The notes under the pieces are model-generated. The model was not told the origin of the DNA and ran no database searches. It worked only from the letters and a program-made list of their open reading frames with translations. Of a stretch of 64,000 nt of DNA, positions 46,225-55,585 are shown in pieces. The stretch comes from Halostagnicola larsenii XH-48. Its GTDB lineage: Archaea > Halobacteriota > Halobacteria > Halobacteriales > Natrialbaceae. A program made the position numbers and the translations under genes. The first letter of the stretch is position 1, and every line of letters starts with the position of its first letter. The stretch covers positions 1,860,001 through 1,924,000 of the forward strand of contig NZ_CP007055.1 in NCBI RefSeq assembly GCF_000517625.1. Direction: 5' to 3'.

Positions 46225-46704
46225 ATGCTCGACGTTGGCGACGACGCACCAGAGTTCGAACTGCCCAACCAGCACGGCGAGACCGTTCGCCGATCGGATT
46301 TCGACGGTCAACGGCTCGTCGTCTACTTCTACCCCCGCGCCAACACCGACGGCTGTACGACCGAGGCCTGTGGATTCAACGACTCGCTCGAGCGGTTCGA
46401 CGACGCAGACGTCGCGGTCGTCGGGATCAGCGACGACCCGGTCTCTGACCTCGAGAAATTCGCCGACGAGTACGGCCTCGAGTTCGACCTGCTCGCAGAC
46501 GAAATGGGCGAAGTGTCGACGCTGTACGAATCCTACGGCGAAAAACAGATGTTCGGCAATACGTTCGACGGCGTCTTTCGCAACACCTACGTCGTCGGCC
46601 CCGACGGAACCATCGAAGCCGTCTACGAGAACGTAACGCCCGACGGCCACGCCGACGAACTGCTCGAAGACCTCGCGGAACAACCGACCGCCCACTGCGA
46701 CTGA
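46225..46704 (+). CDS. bcp: Thioredoxin-dependent peroxiredoxin (BCP/PrxQ)
   Basis: 159 aa. Reduces peroxides. The peroxidatic and resolving Cys are in RANTDGCTTEACGFND (about 42-57), the C-x4-C spacing of PrxQ enzymes. N terminus LDVGDDAPEFELPNQHGETV and the late NTFDGVFRNTYVVGPDG fit the family. ATG 46225 is 29 bp after a TATA-like element. A T-run follows 14 bp after the stop. Confidence 0.94.
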   Translation: MLDVGDDAPEFELPNQHGETVRRSDFDGQRLVVYFYPRANTDGCTTEACGFNDSLERFDDADVAVVGISDDPVSDLEKFADEYGLEFDLLADEMGEVSTLYESYGEKQMFGNTFDGVFRNTYVVGPDGTIEAVYENVTPDGHADELLEDLAEQPTAHCD

Positions 46705-46717
46705 GAGACGGAGCTGA

Positions 46718-46723
46718 TTTTTT
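46718..46723 (+). terminator. T-run terminator after bcp
   Basis: TTTTTT about 14 bp after the peroxiredoxin stop, the type of U-tract used by archaeal RNA polymerase and aCPSF1. Confidence 0.45.
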
Positions 46724-46862
46724 GCGGCGAAACCCCGAACGGGTCGAATCGACCGCGTCGAGACTGATCGAACTAGTCGTTCGAACGGGATCCGACAGCC
46801 GCTCGAAACTACTGTAGGTACCGAAAAGAAAATCGCAGCGGGAACAATCGCAGTCGGACGGC

Positions 46863-49127
46863 TTACTGGAAGGTCCGACCCAGCTGGTCGCTCTGACCGC
46901 TCGGTTCGGCCTGCTGGAACTCGTCTTCGAGTTCTTCGTAGCGCTCTCGGGTCTCCGGGGTCACGCTCGGTTGGACCTCCTCGAGCGCCTTCTCGAAGTG
47001 TTCGCGGCCGATTCGAACGTTGCCGATGCTCTCTGCCATCTCGTCCGGATCGACGGAGTTGATGAACTCGCGGCTGGCCGACATCGAGGCTTCCCGGCAG
47101 ACGGCTTCGATGTCGGCACCGACGTAGCCCTCCGTTTCGGCGGCGAGCCACTCGAGGTCGACGGCGTCGGCCAGCGGCTTATCGCGCGTGTGGACCTCGA
47201 AGATCCGTTCGCGGCCCTCCTCGTTGGGGACGGGCACGTGGACGTGTCTATCGAGCCGGCCCGGCCGGAGCAGGGCGCTGTCGATCAGATCGGGTCGGTT
47301 CGTCGTCGCGATGACGACCACGTCCTCGAGTTCCTCGAGTCCGTCGAGTTCGGTCAACAGCTGGCTGACCACGCGCTCGCCGACGCCCGAGTCGGTGGTG
47401 TTTCCGCCGCGTTCGCCGGCGATGGAGTCGATCTCGTCGAAGAAGATCACGGTCGGTGCGTTCGACCGCGCCTTCTCGAAGACCTCCCGAACCCCTTTCT
47501 CGGATTCGCCGACGTACTTGTTGAGCAGTTCGGGGCCTTTGATCGAGATGAAGTTCGACTCCGCCTCGTTGGCCACCGCCTTCGCGAGCAGCGTCTTGCC
47601 CGTTCCGGGCGGGCCGAACATCAGGACGCCTTTCGCGGCCTGCATGTCCATCGCCTCGAACACGTCGGGGTAGTCGAGCGGCCACTGGATGGTTTCGCGA
47701 AGCCGCTCTTTCGTGTCTCCCAGTCCGCCGACATCGTTCCAGGTAACGTCCGGAACCTCGACGAAGACCTCCCGAAGCGCCGAGGGTTGAATTCCCTTGA
47801 GCGCCTCTTTGAAGTCCCGTTCGGTGACCTGCAGGCTCTCGAGGACGTCCGCGTCGATCTCGTCCGACTCGAGGTCCAGCTCGGGCCGGATACGACGGAG
47901 TGCGTTCATCGCGCTTTCACGGGCGAGACTCTCGAGGTCCGCGCCGACGAAGCCGTGGGTGTTCGACGCGTAGTGCTCGACGTCGACGGAATCCGAGAGC
48001 GGCATCCCGCGGGTGTGAACCTGCAAGATCTCCTTGCGGCCCTGTTTGTCCGGAACGCCGATTTCGATCTCGCGGTCGAATCGACCGCCGCGACGAAGTG
48101 CGGGGTCGATGTCGTCGATGCGGTTGGTCGCCGCGATGACGGTGACCCGCCCGCGCTCTTCCAAGCCGTCCATCAGCGAGAGCAATTGTGCGACGACGCG
48201 CCGTTCGACGTCACCGCCGGCGTCCTCGCGTTTCGCGGCGATGGAGTCGAGCTCGTCGATGAAGATGATCGCCGGGGCGTTCTCTTCGGCTTCCTCGAAG
48301 ACTTCGCGGAGTTGCTCTTCTGACTCGCCGTAGTACTTCGACATGATTTCCGGCCCGGAAATCGTCTCGAAGTGAGCGTCGATCTCGTTTGCGACCGCCT
48401 TCGCCATCAGCGTCTTCCCGGTGCCCGGCGGTCCGTGTAAGAGAACGCCCTTCGGCGGCTCGATGCCGAGTTGCTGGAACAGTTCGGGGTGGCGCATCGG
48501 CAACTCGATCATCTCGCGAACCTGATCGAGTTCCTCGTCGAGACCACCGATATCTTCGTAGGTGACGTCCGGGACGCCCTCGGACGTTCCGCCCGGTCCC
48601 GAAGTGATCTGCTCGGCGGGGGTTTCCGAAATCTCGATCTCGGATGAGTCGGTGATTACGACGGTCCCGGACGGCGAGGTGCTCGCTATCTTCAGCGGAA
48701 CCGACTGACCGGAACTGGCCATCGGCCCGAACGACAGCGAGAACGGCACCGTCTGTCCCTCGGTTACGGCCTGTCCGCTCAGCTTGTCCCGAACGAGCGG
48801 ACCGATGTCCCCTCGAATGCGGAGGTTCTGCGGGAGCGCGACGGTGACGGTCGTGGCGGGCTTGACGTCAGCCTTTTCGACGGTGACGCTGTCGTCGATT
48901 CCCACATTGGCCTCCTGTCGCAGTCGTCCGTCGATCCGGACGACGTTCCGTCCCTCGTCTTCGGGATAGCCTGGCCAGACGCGCGCGACGGACTGGCCGT
49001 CACCTTTTCCGTCGATCGTGATGTAATCGCCGTTCTCGAGGCCGAGTTCGCTCATCGAGACGCGATCGATCGCTGCGAGTCCGCGGCCTGCGTCTTTTTG
49101 CTTGAGGGGTTTGACGGTGAGTTTCAT
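46863..49127 (-). CDS. cdc48: Cdc48/VAT AAA+ ATPase (p97 homologue)
   Basis: 754 aa. Unfoldase that feeds proteins to degradation or remodels complexes. N domain about 1-190 (double-psi barrel start [20 protein letters not shown]), D1 about 195-440 with Walker A GPPGTGKT (about 230) and [13 protein letters not shown]2 about 470-720 with a second GPPGTGKT (about 503) and [12 protein letters not shown]. Both ATPase sites and the arginine fingers appear intact. The C-terminal tail is short and polar. Its ATG overlaps the stop of the small Hsp20-like gene upstream (ATGA), so the two are translated together. Confidence 0.97.
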   Translation of the reverse strand: MKLTVKPLKQKDAGRGLAAIDRVSMSELGLENGDYITIDGKGDGQSVARVWPGYPEDEGRNVVRIDGRLRQEANVGIDDSVTVEKADVKPATTVTVALPQNLRIRGDIGPLVRDKLSGQAVTEGQTVPFSLSFGPMASSGQSVPLKIASTSPSGTVVITDSSEIEISETPAEQITSGPGGTSEGVPDVTYEDIGGLDEELDQVREMIELPMRHPELFQQLGIEPPKGVLLHGPPGTGKTLMAKAVANEIDAHFETISGPEIMSKYYGESEEQLREVFEEAEENAPAIIFIDELDSIAAKREDAGGDVERRVVAQLLSLMDGLEERGRVTVIAATNRIDDIDPALRRGGRFDREIEIGVPDKQGRKEILQVHTRGMPLSDSVDVEHYASNTHGFVGADLESLARESAMNALRRIRPELDLESDEIDADVLESLQVTERDFKEALKGIQPSALREVFVEVPDVTWNDVGGLGDTKERLRETIQWPLDYPDVFEAMDMQAAKGVLMFGPPGTGKTLLAKAVANEAESNFISIKGPELLNKYVGESEKGVREVFEKARSNAPTVIFFDEIDSIAGERGGNTTDSGVGERVVSQLLTELDGLEELEDVVVIATTNRPDLIDSALLRPGRLDRHVHVPVPNEEGRERIFEVHTRDKPLADAVDLEWLAAETEGYVGADIEAVCREASMSASREFINSVDPDEMAESIGNVRIGREHFEKALEEVQPSVTPETRERYEELEDEFQQAEPSGQSDQLGRTFQ

Positions 49128-49366
49128 GCGTTGTCCTCCAGTTCGATAGTGAGGACGCCGTTTTTGATAAACGTGTGCGCATCCGTCCGTTCGACTGGTA
49201 GGTCGAACTCGTATTGCTCACCATCGCTGACGATGATGACCGTACCGTCGACGACGTCGACCGACGGCTCCGGCACGGTGGTGCCGAGGTCGATCGCAAT
49301 GACCGCCCCGTCGTCGTACTCGTATTTGCGAGCGAGTTGATCGCTCGTGAATTGCTCGGTGTTCAT
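49124..49366 (-). CDS. Small alpha-crystallin/Hsp20-like protein (DUF7127 type), coupled to cdc48
   Basis: 80 aa. Predicted all-beta domain. [40 protein letters not shown] and [17 protein letters not shown] follow the strand order of an alpha-crystallin domain; the last segment has the NGVL motif and resembles the one in GvpH (ARIKNGVLTVTVS). It lacks the I-x-I tail and the N-terminal arm of true small heat-shock proteins. The 4-bp overlap with cdc48 suggests it is a partner or adaptor of Cdc48. TATA-like tatatac at 49394-49402 (read leftwards) is its promoter. Confidence 0.82.
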   Translation of the reverse strand: MNTEQFTSDQLARKYEYDDGAVIAIDLGTTVPEPSVDVVDGTVIIVSDGEQYEFDLPVERTDAHTFIKNGVLTIELEDNA

Positions 49367-49376
49367 TGTGACTAAC

Positions 49377-49387
49377 CCTAAGTTAGG
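49377..49387. promoter_or_regulatory. Palindrome between TATA box and start of the Hsp20-like/cdc48 operon
   Basis: CCTAA-G-TTAGG, perfect, 11-21 bp before the ATG at 49366 and downstream of the TATA element, a position suited to a repressor. Confidence 0.45.
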
Positions 49388-49558
49388 TCCGCTAGTATAT
49401 ATGGATTTCGGCAGTAAATCACCAGAGGGCGAAGGGATATAGAAAAGGACATTGAACGCAGTTCCGCCACTGATCGTAACGCATCGACCAGCGAAGTCGA
49501 CCTGCGACCGGCGAAGTGGACTCGGGTATTTATGCAGGCCGTTATCCTATGACATCGT

Positions 49559-50329
49559 ATGGACACGGTCACCCACCATGGACGGGAAACGGCCTATACC
49601 GTTACGAACGGTGGAGAGTCAGCAGAGACGATCTGTTTCGTACACGGCAGCGGCACGTCACGCGAAGTCTGGCAATTTCAGGAACCGCTGTCGGATCGAT
49701 ACGATACCGTTTCACTCGACCTGAGTGGTCACGGCGAGTCCGACGAGATCCAGGCGAACGCCGGCTACGCGGCATTGTCGGCGTACACCGATGATCTGCT
49801 CGCAGTCGTCGACGAGACGGATTCGACGGTACTCGTCGGCAGTTCGCTCGGCGGTGCCGTCGTCCTTCACACGTTGCTCGAGCGGTCGTTCGACCCCGAA
49901 GCAGCCGTTCTGACCGGAACCGGTGCCCGAATGGGCGTTCTCGACGATCTTTTGGTCTGGCTCGAGTCGGATTTCGAGCGGGCGATCGAATTCCTCCATG
50001 GACCGGATCGACTCTTTCACGATCCGGATCCCGAACTTCTCGAGACCTCTCGCGATCGAATGCGCGAGTGCGGACAACAGACGACCGAGCGCGATTTCCG
50101 CACCTGCCACCAGTTCGACGTCCGAAACGACCTTGGCAACATCGACGTACCGACGCTTGCGGTCTGTGGCGAGTACGATCAGCTAACACCGCCGTGGTTT
50201 CACGAGTATCTCGCCGACGAAATCCCGAACGGCGTTCATGCGACAATCGACGACGCCGCCCACCTGCCGATGCTCGAGCAACCCGACACGTTCAACGGGC
50301 AATTGATCGACTTTCTCGAGTCTCGATAA
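49559..50329 (+). CDS. Alpha/beta-fold hydrolase
   Basis: 256 aa. Nucleophile elbow VGSSLGGAV (Ser about 97), oxyanion region CFVHGSGTSREVW (about 26-38), acid CGEYDQLTPP (Asp about 206) and catalytic His in DDAAHLPMLEQ (about 234) form a complete triad. Could be an esterase, lactonase or other hydrolase. TATA box gtatttatg at 49526-49534, 29 bp before the ATG, indicates a leaderless transcript. Divergent from the cdc48 operon. Confidence 0.9.
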   Translation: MDTVTHHGRETAYTVTNGGESAETICFVHGSGTSREVWQFQEPLSDRYDTVSLDLSGHGESDEIQANAGYAALSAYTDDLLAVVDETDSTVLVGSSLGGAVVLHTLLERSFDPEAAVLTGTGARMGVLDDLLVWLESDFERAIEFLHGPDRLFHDPDPELLETSRDRMRECGQQTTERDFRTCHQFDVRNDLGNIDVPTLAVCGEYDQLTPPWFHEYLADEIPNGVHATIDDAAHLPMLEQPDTFNGQLIDFLESR

Positions 50330-50374
50330 TCCGACCGTCTCCTCGCGCCGTCGACGGTTGCAACTCGGTATCGC

Positions 50375-51187
50375 TCAGTAAATATCGTCGATATCGGCCG
50401 CTTCGTGACTGTGTTCCTCGGCCGGGAACTCGCCGTCTTCGACCGCCCCAACGTACTCGTCGACCGCCGATTCCATCTCCGAGCGAACGTCGCCGAACTG
50501 TTTCGAGAACGACGGCGTCCACTCGCTCAGGCCGACGGCGTCGTCGAAGACCAGCACCTGCCCGTCGCAGTGCGGACCCGCGCCGATTCCGATCGTCGGA
50601 ACGTCGATCGCCTCGGTTATCGTCTCCGCGAGATTCGACGGGACGTGCTCTAACACCAGCGAGAACGCGCCCGCATCCGCGTGGGCTTTCGCGAGCTCGA
50701 GCATTCGATCCGCGCCAGCCTGATCCGTTCCCTGCCGGGGGTAGCCGCCGTACTGGTTGACGTGCTGTGGCGTCAGCCCGAGGTGTGCCATCACGGGGAT
50801 TCCGAGTTGGACCATCCGCTCTGTGATGTCGACCGTGTGCGGGCCGCTCTCGAGTTTGACCGCGGACGCGCCCTCCTCTTTGAGCATGCGCCCGGCGTTT
50901 TCGATCGTCTCGGCCTCGTCGACGCCGAAGGAGAGAAACGGCATGTCGGCGACTACCAACGCCTCGTCGGTCGCTCTCGCGACGGCACCGACGTGGCTGG
51001 CCAGTTGGTCGACGGTCACCGGAACCGTCGTCTCGTAACCGAGCGTCGTGTTGCCGACGCTGTCGCCGACGAGAACCACGTCGACGCCCGCTTCGTCGAC
51101 GATTTCGGCCGTCGGTGCGTCGTATGCGGTCAACATCGTGATGGGGTCCTCGCCCATCTGCTCGCGGAGATCCCGAACGGTTACCAT
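50375..51187 (-). CDS. panB: 3-methyl-2-oxobutanoate hydroxymethyltransferase (PanB)
   Basis: 270 aa. Makes ketopantoate for coenzyme A. TIM-barrel motifs: MLTAYDAPTAEIVDEAGVDV, LVGDSVGNTTLGYETTVPVT (Mg-binding Asp), KLESGP, MAHLGLTPQHVNQYGGYPRQG and the catalytic Glu in LVLEHVP. The start at 51187 (MVTVRDLRE) fits a TATA element read leftwards as gaggtttaatgag, 26-28 bp upstream; ATGs at 51193 and 51211 are alternatives. Other coenzyme A genes are not in the window. Confidence 0.95.
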   Translation of the reverse strand: MVTVRDLREQMGEDPITMLTAYDAPTAEIVDEAGVDVVLVGDSVGNTTLGYETTVPVTVDQLASHVGAVARATDEALVVADMPFLSFGVDEAETIENAGRMLKEEGASAVKLESGPHTVDITERMVQLGIPVMAHLGLTPQHVNQYGGYPRQGTDQAGADRMLELAKAHADAGAFSLVLEHVPSNLAETITEAIDVPTIGIGAGPHCDGQVLVFDDAVGLSEWTPSFSKQFGDVRSEMESAVDEYVGAVEDGEFPAEEHSHEAADIDDIY

Positions 51188-51286
51188 ACCCATACCTTCG
51201 TGGCAACTCATTAAACCTCACCGCTCTTCGAGTGTACAGCGGGCCGTCCCGCGGCACTTATTAGGACTGCACGGCGATGCTCACTC

Positions 51287-51520
51287 GTGCCAGAACCCGT
51301 CGAAACCACCTCACCCGACGGCGTCGACTTCGGCTGGGTGATGCAAGTTACGTTCGTCCTGACCATCGCCGTCGGCGCACCCATCGTCGCGGTGCTCTCG
51401 ACGACAGTCGACCTCGCAAGCTGGGGTGCCCGCGCCGAATTTGCGGTCCGCGTCGGCGCGGTCATCTGGATCGTCACCGCGCTGTCGGTGTTCGCGTACG
51501 CGAAACGCCAGCAAGAGTAA
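51287..51520 (+). CDS. Small membrane protein (DUF5822-like)
   Basis: 77 aa with two membrane helices (about 18-40 VMQVTFVLTIAVGAPIVAVL, and about 52-71 VRVGAVIWIVTALSVFAYA) and a basic C terminus KRQQE. Function unknown; the family appears limited to haloarchaea. GTG start with cacttattagg about 28 bp upstream (leaderless), divergent from panB. Confidence 0.75.
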   Translation: MPEPVETTSPDGVDFGWVMQVTFVLTIAVGAPIVAVLSTTVDLASWGARAEFAVRVGAVIWIVTALSVFAYAKRQQE

Positions 51521-51605
51521 CCTCGAGCAGATCCCCGAGACACCGGGACCCCCCACGGTGCTCGAGCGACAGGCGACCGATCCGGTGCTCGAGTCGATCC
51601 GAAAA

Positions 51606-52145
51606 TCAGCGATCCGCCAGTTGCTCGTCGACGTACTCAAAGTCGATCCCCGCACGTTTTGCTGCCAGTTCGTCCCGTTCCGAATCGCCGACGAACAACG
51701 TTGTCGCCGGCGTTCCCGAAAGCAGCCGAACCGCCTCGAGCAGCGGTTCCGGGTCGGGTTTCGTCGCCGGAACCGTATCGCGGCCGACGACCGCGCTAAC
51801 TGACGCGTCGAGGCCGTGTTCCTCGAGCGCGAGTCGACAGGCGGTCTCGCAATTCAGCGAGCAGACGGCGACGGGAACCGATCGCTCGAGGAGTTCGTCC
51901 GCTCGAGCGAGCCGATCGGATCGGCGGGCACCCTCGCGTTCGTGGGCGGCGATGGCAGCCTCGACGTCGGCGGCGAGTCCGGCGGCGTCCGCTCCCTCGA
52001 GCAGGTCCCAGAGGTCGGCGCTCGGCGGTTCGACCCCGCCGGCATCGTAGACGGCGAGCACGTCGGTCCGGACGGCGTCCCAGTCGACTTCGAGGTCGAC
52101 TACCGTCCCGTCGAGATCATAGATAACCGCATCGTACGCTGTCAC
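51606..52145 (-). CDS. HAD-superfamily hydrolase, phosphoglycolate phosphatase-like
   Basis: 179 aa. All HAD motifs are present: IYDLDGTVVDLEVD (about 8-21), VCSLNCETA (motif II Ser, about 94), Lys in ATKPDPEPL (about 127) and FVGDSERDELAAKRAG (about 150-165). The cap is a short helical insert (C1 type). Substrate unknown. Converges with the small membrane protein. Confidence 0.9.
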   Translation of the reverse strand: MTAYDAVIYDLDGTVVDLEVDWDAVRTDVLAVYDAGGVEPPSADLWDLLEGADAAGLAADVEAAIAAHEREGARRSDRLARADELLERSVPVAVCSLNCETACRLALEEHGLDASVSAVVGRDTVPATKPDPEPLLEAVRLLSGTPATTLFVGDSERDELAAKRAGIDFEYVDEQLADR

Positions 52146-52328
52146 AGGTGTTCCTATTGGCTATACCCGAATAGTGACTTCGGTTCCTGCTGTTGCGTTC
52201 GGCGTTGCGCGTCACTCGTTGGGTTCGATTGTCACTGTGACGGAGCTGTTAGCGTGCATCGGGTTCGGTGGCGAAAGCCAGTCACCTCGAGAGTACCGAA
52301 CAAAAATATCGGCCGCAGACACGGCGAC

Positions 52329-52733
52329 TCAGTCGTCGCCGGGTGCTGCCGCCTGCTGTTCGTTGATGTGGTCGACGATCGATTCGGTTTCGGCCTCGAA
52401 CTCCTCGTGGTCTATTTCCGCGCCGTGTAACACCGTCGAGAAGTTTCGGACGGTACCGGCGACCGCGAACGCTTCCGCTAACTCCGCTTCTGTTACCTCC
52501 TCGAGTTTCGCTTCTTCGCGGTGGAAGTGGATGCAGTAGGGACACTGGATCGCAGCGCCCGCACCGACCGCGACGAGTGCCTTTTCCCGCCGCGTGAGTT
52601 CGGTTTCTCCGAGTTGGAGATCGCGGACGACGCTCCAGCTGTGATCTGCAGCTGAATCGGGTAACGCCTCGATCCAGCTCGGAACTACTCCGAGATACTC
52701 CTGAATTTCGTCTGCTGTCTCATTGGATACCAT
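52329..52733 (-). CDS. AhpD-like / carboxymuconolactone decarboxylase family protein
   Basis: 134 aa. All-helical family with the redox motif CPYCIHFH (C-x2-C-x3-H, about 73-80) and preceding Glu (RREKALVAVGAGAAIQ), the active site of alkylhydroperoxidase D-type enzymes. ATG 52733 is supported by GGAGGAG 5-11 bp upstream on the minus strand, a good ribosome-binding site; the frame continues upstream but without family similarity. Real substrate unknown. Confidence 0.88.
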   Translation of the reverse strand: MVSNETADEIQEYLGVVPSWIEALPDSAADHSWSVVRDLQLGETELTRREKALVAVGAGAAIQCPYCIHFHREEAKLEEVTEAELAEAFAVAGTVRNFSTVLHGAEIDHEEFEAETESIVDHINEQQAAAPGDD

Positions 52734-53139
52734 TTCGTCTCCTCCTCTGTTCTGGTCGTCTCTGTCCGTTCTGGACCTCGTCGCGACCGCGTCTGGCTTC
52801 CGAACGACCGCCAGCGCCAGCCCTCGAGATCCGCGTTTCTTTAGGTCCTCTACCGCGAAGTACCTGACACGCTCTTCTCTGGCGGGAGCTGTCGTGATTC
52901 TAGTGCCTCTCCGGTCAGAGCCAACGACGGAGTCGGACGGACTCAACGGCGGGTTCTGACAGAAACAATAACGAAACCAGACAGATGCAATTCGAACTCA
53001 GACAGACGCAACCACGAACTGACGGGGGTGTAACGACAGCCACGGATCGCGTGCCCATCACCGTTTCGTCGCTGTCGAGAAAGTGGGCACCAAATGCCTC
53101 ATCCTTGGGATTTTTGCGCGTCGAGACCCTACGAGCGGT
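52734..53139. other. 406-bp intergenic region
   Basis: Divergent spacer between the AhpD-like gene and tfs. Apart from the ribosome-binding site at its left end and a TATA-like ggatttttgcg (about 53108-53118) for tfs at the right, I see no gene or strong repeat. Confidence 0.5.
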
Positions 53140-53469
53140 ATGCAGTTTTGCGACGAGTGCGGCTCGATGATGAAAGCCGACGGCGACCAGATGGTCTGTA
53201 CGAACGACGAGTGTGCTGGCTCGAGCGACCGCGACCGGGAGCGCGAATCGGCGTTCGTCACCACGGAAGCCCAGACGGACGACGACGTGATCGAATCGAG
53301 CGAGGAGGCGAACTTCGAGGGGAAACCCATTGCCTCGGACGTCGTCTGTGACGACTGCGGAAATCAGGAAGCCTGGTACGAACTCAAACAGACCGCCTCG
53401 GCCGACGAACCGCCGACGCGGTTTTTCAAGTGCACCGACTGCGGCTACCGCTGGCGCGAATACAACTGA
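53140..53469 (+). CDS. tfs: Transcription factor S (TFIIS/Rpb9-like)
   Basis: 109 aa. Stimulates RNA cleavage by backtracked RNA polymerase. N-terminal zinc ribbon MQFCDECGSMMKADGDQMVC to CTNDEC; C-terminal ribbon CDDCGNQEAWYELKQTASAD, EPPTRFFKCTDCGYRWREYN, with the acidic DE pair (SADEPPTRF) that enters the polymerase active site, so it is a cleavage-competent TFS rather than a plain Rpb9. The first 38 codons of the open frame upstream of ATG 53140 are not family-like. Confidence 0.95.
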   Translation: MQFCDECGSMMKADGDQMVCTNDECAGSSDRDRERESAFVTTEAQTDDDVIESSEEANFEGKPIASDVVCDDCGNQEAWYELKQTASADEPPTRFFKCTDCGYRWREYN

Positions 53470-53617
53470 CGGTTCTGCGGATCGTGATAAGCTCCTGCAG
53501 GCCGGAACGATCGTAACGGTCCCGGCGGTCGCAGCCGGCCGCGATCCGAAAATCATCCGTCGAGGTCGTCATGTAGCGTCTCGGTACACTGATTTGACCG
53601 ACCGTCCAACGTCGCGT

Positions 53618-54397
53618 ATGAACATCCTCGAGGCTCTTCGTGCGGAGTCGGGAACCGTCTGTGCGGTCGGTGCGGGCGGGAAGAAAACGACCCTCTACGC
53701 GCTCGCAGCGCGCGCTGCCGACGGAGTCGCCCCCGAGACCGTCGTGACCGCGAGCGTCCGAATCCCGTTTTTCGACTCGCAGGTCGCCAGCGTCGCGGTA
53801 ACCGAGGAGCCGGTTTCGGTGCTCGAGCAGCGAATCGAACGAGAAACGAACTCGAGCGCCACGGACGGCGGCTGGCCGCTGGGTCTCGTCCCCGGCCGCG
53901 CGGACGAAGAACGGTACGGCGGCTACGATTGCGAAACTATCGACGACATCGAGGACTCCGGGCTCGCGGATCTGGTTCTCGTCAAAGCCGACGGCGCGCG
54001 AATGCGCGATTTCAAGGCACCGGCCGACCACGAGCCCCAGATACCACAGCGGACGGACACCGTGATTCCCATCGCGAGCGCGCACGTCGTCGGTGAGCCG
54101 CTGTCGACCGACCTCGTTCACCGCCCCGAACTGGTCGCCGAGATCACCGGGCTCGAGCCAGGCGACGAGATTCGACCGACAGATGTCGCTGCCGTGCTCG
54201 CGAGCGAACGAGGTGGGATGAAAGACGTTCCCGAAGGTGCGACGGCCGTCCCGTTGCTCAACAAAATCGACGATCAGTCACGACGCGCCGTCGGAACCGA
54301 AATCGCGACGGAACTTCTCGAACGAACCTCTGCGGTCGACCGCGTCGTCTTGGCGCGGATGATCGACGACGACCCGCTCGTCGACGTACTCGAGTAG
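53618..54397 (+). CDS. yqeC: YqeC-like putative selenium-dependent molybdenum hydroxylase accessory protein
   Basis: 259 aa. Begins LRAESGTVCAVGAGGKKTTL (P-loop-like Gly/Lys-rich motif, about 7-26) and continues TVVTASVRIP, DLVLVKADGARMRDFKAPAD (about 123-142) and VPLLNKIDD, the pattern of YqeC proteins. In bacteria these occur with molybdenum hydroxylases that carry labile selenium. No other Se or Mo gene is in the window, so the link here is only by family. TATA element not obvious; ATG 53618. Confidence 0.82.
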   Translation: MNILEALRAESGTVCAVGAGGKKTTLYALAARAADGVAPETVVTASVRIPFFDSQVASVAVTEEPVSVLEQRIERETNSSATDGGWPLGLVPGRADEERYGGYDCETIDDIEDSGLADLVLVKADGARMRDFKAPADHEPQIPQRTDTVIPIASAHVVGEPLSTDLVHRPELVAEITGLEPGDEIRPTDVAAVLASERGGMKDVPEGATAVPLLNKIDDQSRRAVGTEIATELLERTSAVDRVVLARMIDDDPLVDVLE

Positions 54398-54448
54398 CGG
54401 ATCTTCGAGTTCCATCACTGTTATGCCCCAGCGACGACCACTCGGGGT

Positions 54449-55585
54449 ATGACCGACGATGAGCGCCACCGCCAGAGTCGCCTCGTCACCGACGACGACG
54501 GGGCGTTCGACGCCGAACGCGCTCGAGACGAGTCCCTCCCGGTCGAGGACGGCGAGGTGATCGACACGGACGAACTGGCCGACCACCAGCGGTACCTCGA
54601 GGGTCGGGGCATCTACGACGAGCGAAACCGGGTCAACGACCTGACCGGGCGCGAGTGGAAGTACGCGACGAAGTCCGTTATCGCCGAAGGGTACCCGCCT
54701 GACGTCCAACACGACCTGCGCAGCGAACACGGCGGACAGAAGCCCCCGCGACTCTGTGCGGAGTTGATCGGCCGATTCAGCAAGGCCGGCGACACCGTCC
54801 TCGACCCCTTCGCCGGGGTCGGCGGCACCTTGCTCGGCGCGAGTTTCTGCGAACACGAAGGAACGGGGTTGCGAGACGCCATCGGCTTCGAGCGGAATCG
54901 GCGGTGGATCGAACTCTACGAGGACGTCCTCGAGCGAGAAAACGCCGAGCGCCGCGACCGGGGTGAGCCGCCGCTTGCCGAACAGGACCTCCGCCACGGG
55001 GACTGTTCGTCCTTGATCGAGGAGATACCGGACGAGTCCGTCGACCTCCTGCTCACCGACGTTCCCTACTGGCACATGGACGAACTCGAGCAGACCCGGA
55101 ACGAGCGGGCGACTCGAGCGAGTAAACTGGGGGCGTTCGACGAGGAGCAGGCGGATACCGACGACTCGAGCGGGGGAGACGAAGACCGTACGGACGATGT
55201 CGACGCCGTGGACGAGTCCGCAGCGGAGTCAGCGGAGCAACAAAAAGCGGCGTCGACAGACCAGACGAAAGCGGAGTCGGCCGATCAGACGAAAGCGGAG
55301 TGGCTCGCGGACATGGGCGAGAAGTTCGCCCGATTTACAGCGGCCGTCAAACCGGACGGTCACCTCGTCGTCTTCATCGGCGACATGTACCGCGAACAGT
55401 CCTACGAGTTCCTCTCGGCCGACCTCGCGCGGGCGATCGAATCCGCGGCACCCGTTCGGTTGGTCGCCAACCTGATCTGGTACGACCCCTCGAAGGACCT
55501 CCACGTCTACGGCTATCCGTTCTCGTTCGTGCCCTCGATGGTCCACCAGAACGTCCTCGTCTTCCGGCCCGATCGGGCGGAGTAG
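54449..55585 (+). CDS. Orphan N4/N6-type DNA methyltransferase-like protein
   Basis: 378 aa. SAM-binding motif DPFAGVGGTLLGASF (about 113-127) followed by FERNRRW, and a catalytic-type motif LLLTDVPYWHMDEL (about 199-212; DVPY in place of DPPY). The SAM motif precedes the catalytic one, the reverse of the usual beta-class order. Between them and the last block lies a disordered insertion (about 225-285) with a repeated DQTKAES/DQTKAEW unit (55262-55277 and 55286-55301 at DNA level, 24-bp period). The C terminus DGHLVVFIGDMYR, YGYPFSFVPSMVHQNVLVF is methyltransferase-like. No restriction gene is adjacent; DNA, RNA or protein target is open. Confidence 0.8.
   Translation: MTDDERHRQSRLVTDDDGAFDAERARDESLPVEDGEVIDTDELADHQRYLEGRGIYDERNRVNDLTGREWKYATKSVIAEGYPPDVQHDLRSEHGGQKPPRLCAELIGRFSKAGDTVLDPFAGVGGTLLGASFCEHEGTGLRDAIGFERNRRWIELYEDVLERENAERRDRGEPPLAEQDLRHGDCSSLIEEIPDESVDLLLTDVPYWHMDELEQTRNERATRASKLGAFDEEQADTDDSSGGDEDRTDDVDAVDESAAESAEQQKAASTDQTKAESADQTKAEWLADMGEKFARFTAAVKPDGHLVVFIGDMYREQSYEFLSADLARAIESAAPVRLVANLIWYDPSKDLHVYGYPFSFVPSMVHQNVLVFRPDRAE

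Noticed and set aside
46971-48323. 450-codon plus-strand frame
   Set aside because: Antisense to cdc48; no recognisable protein.
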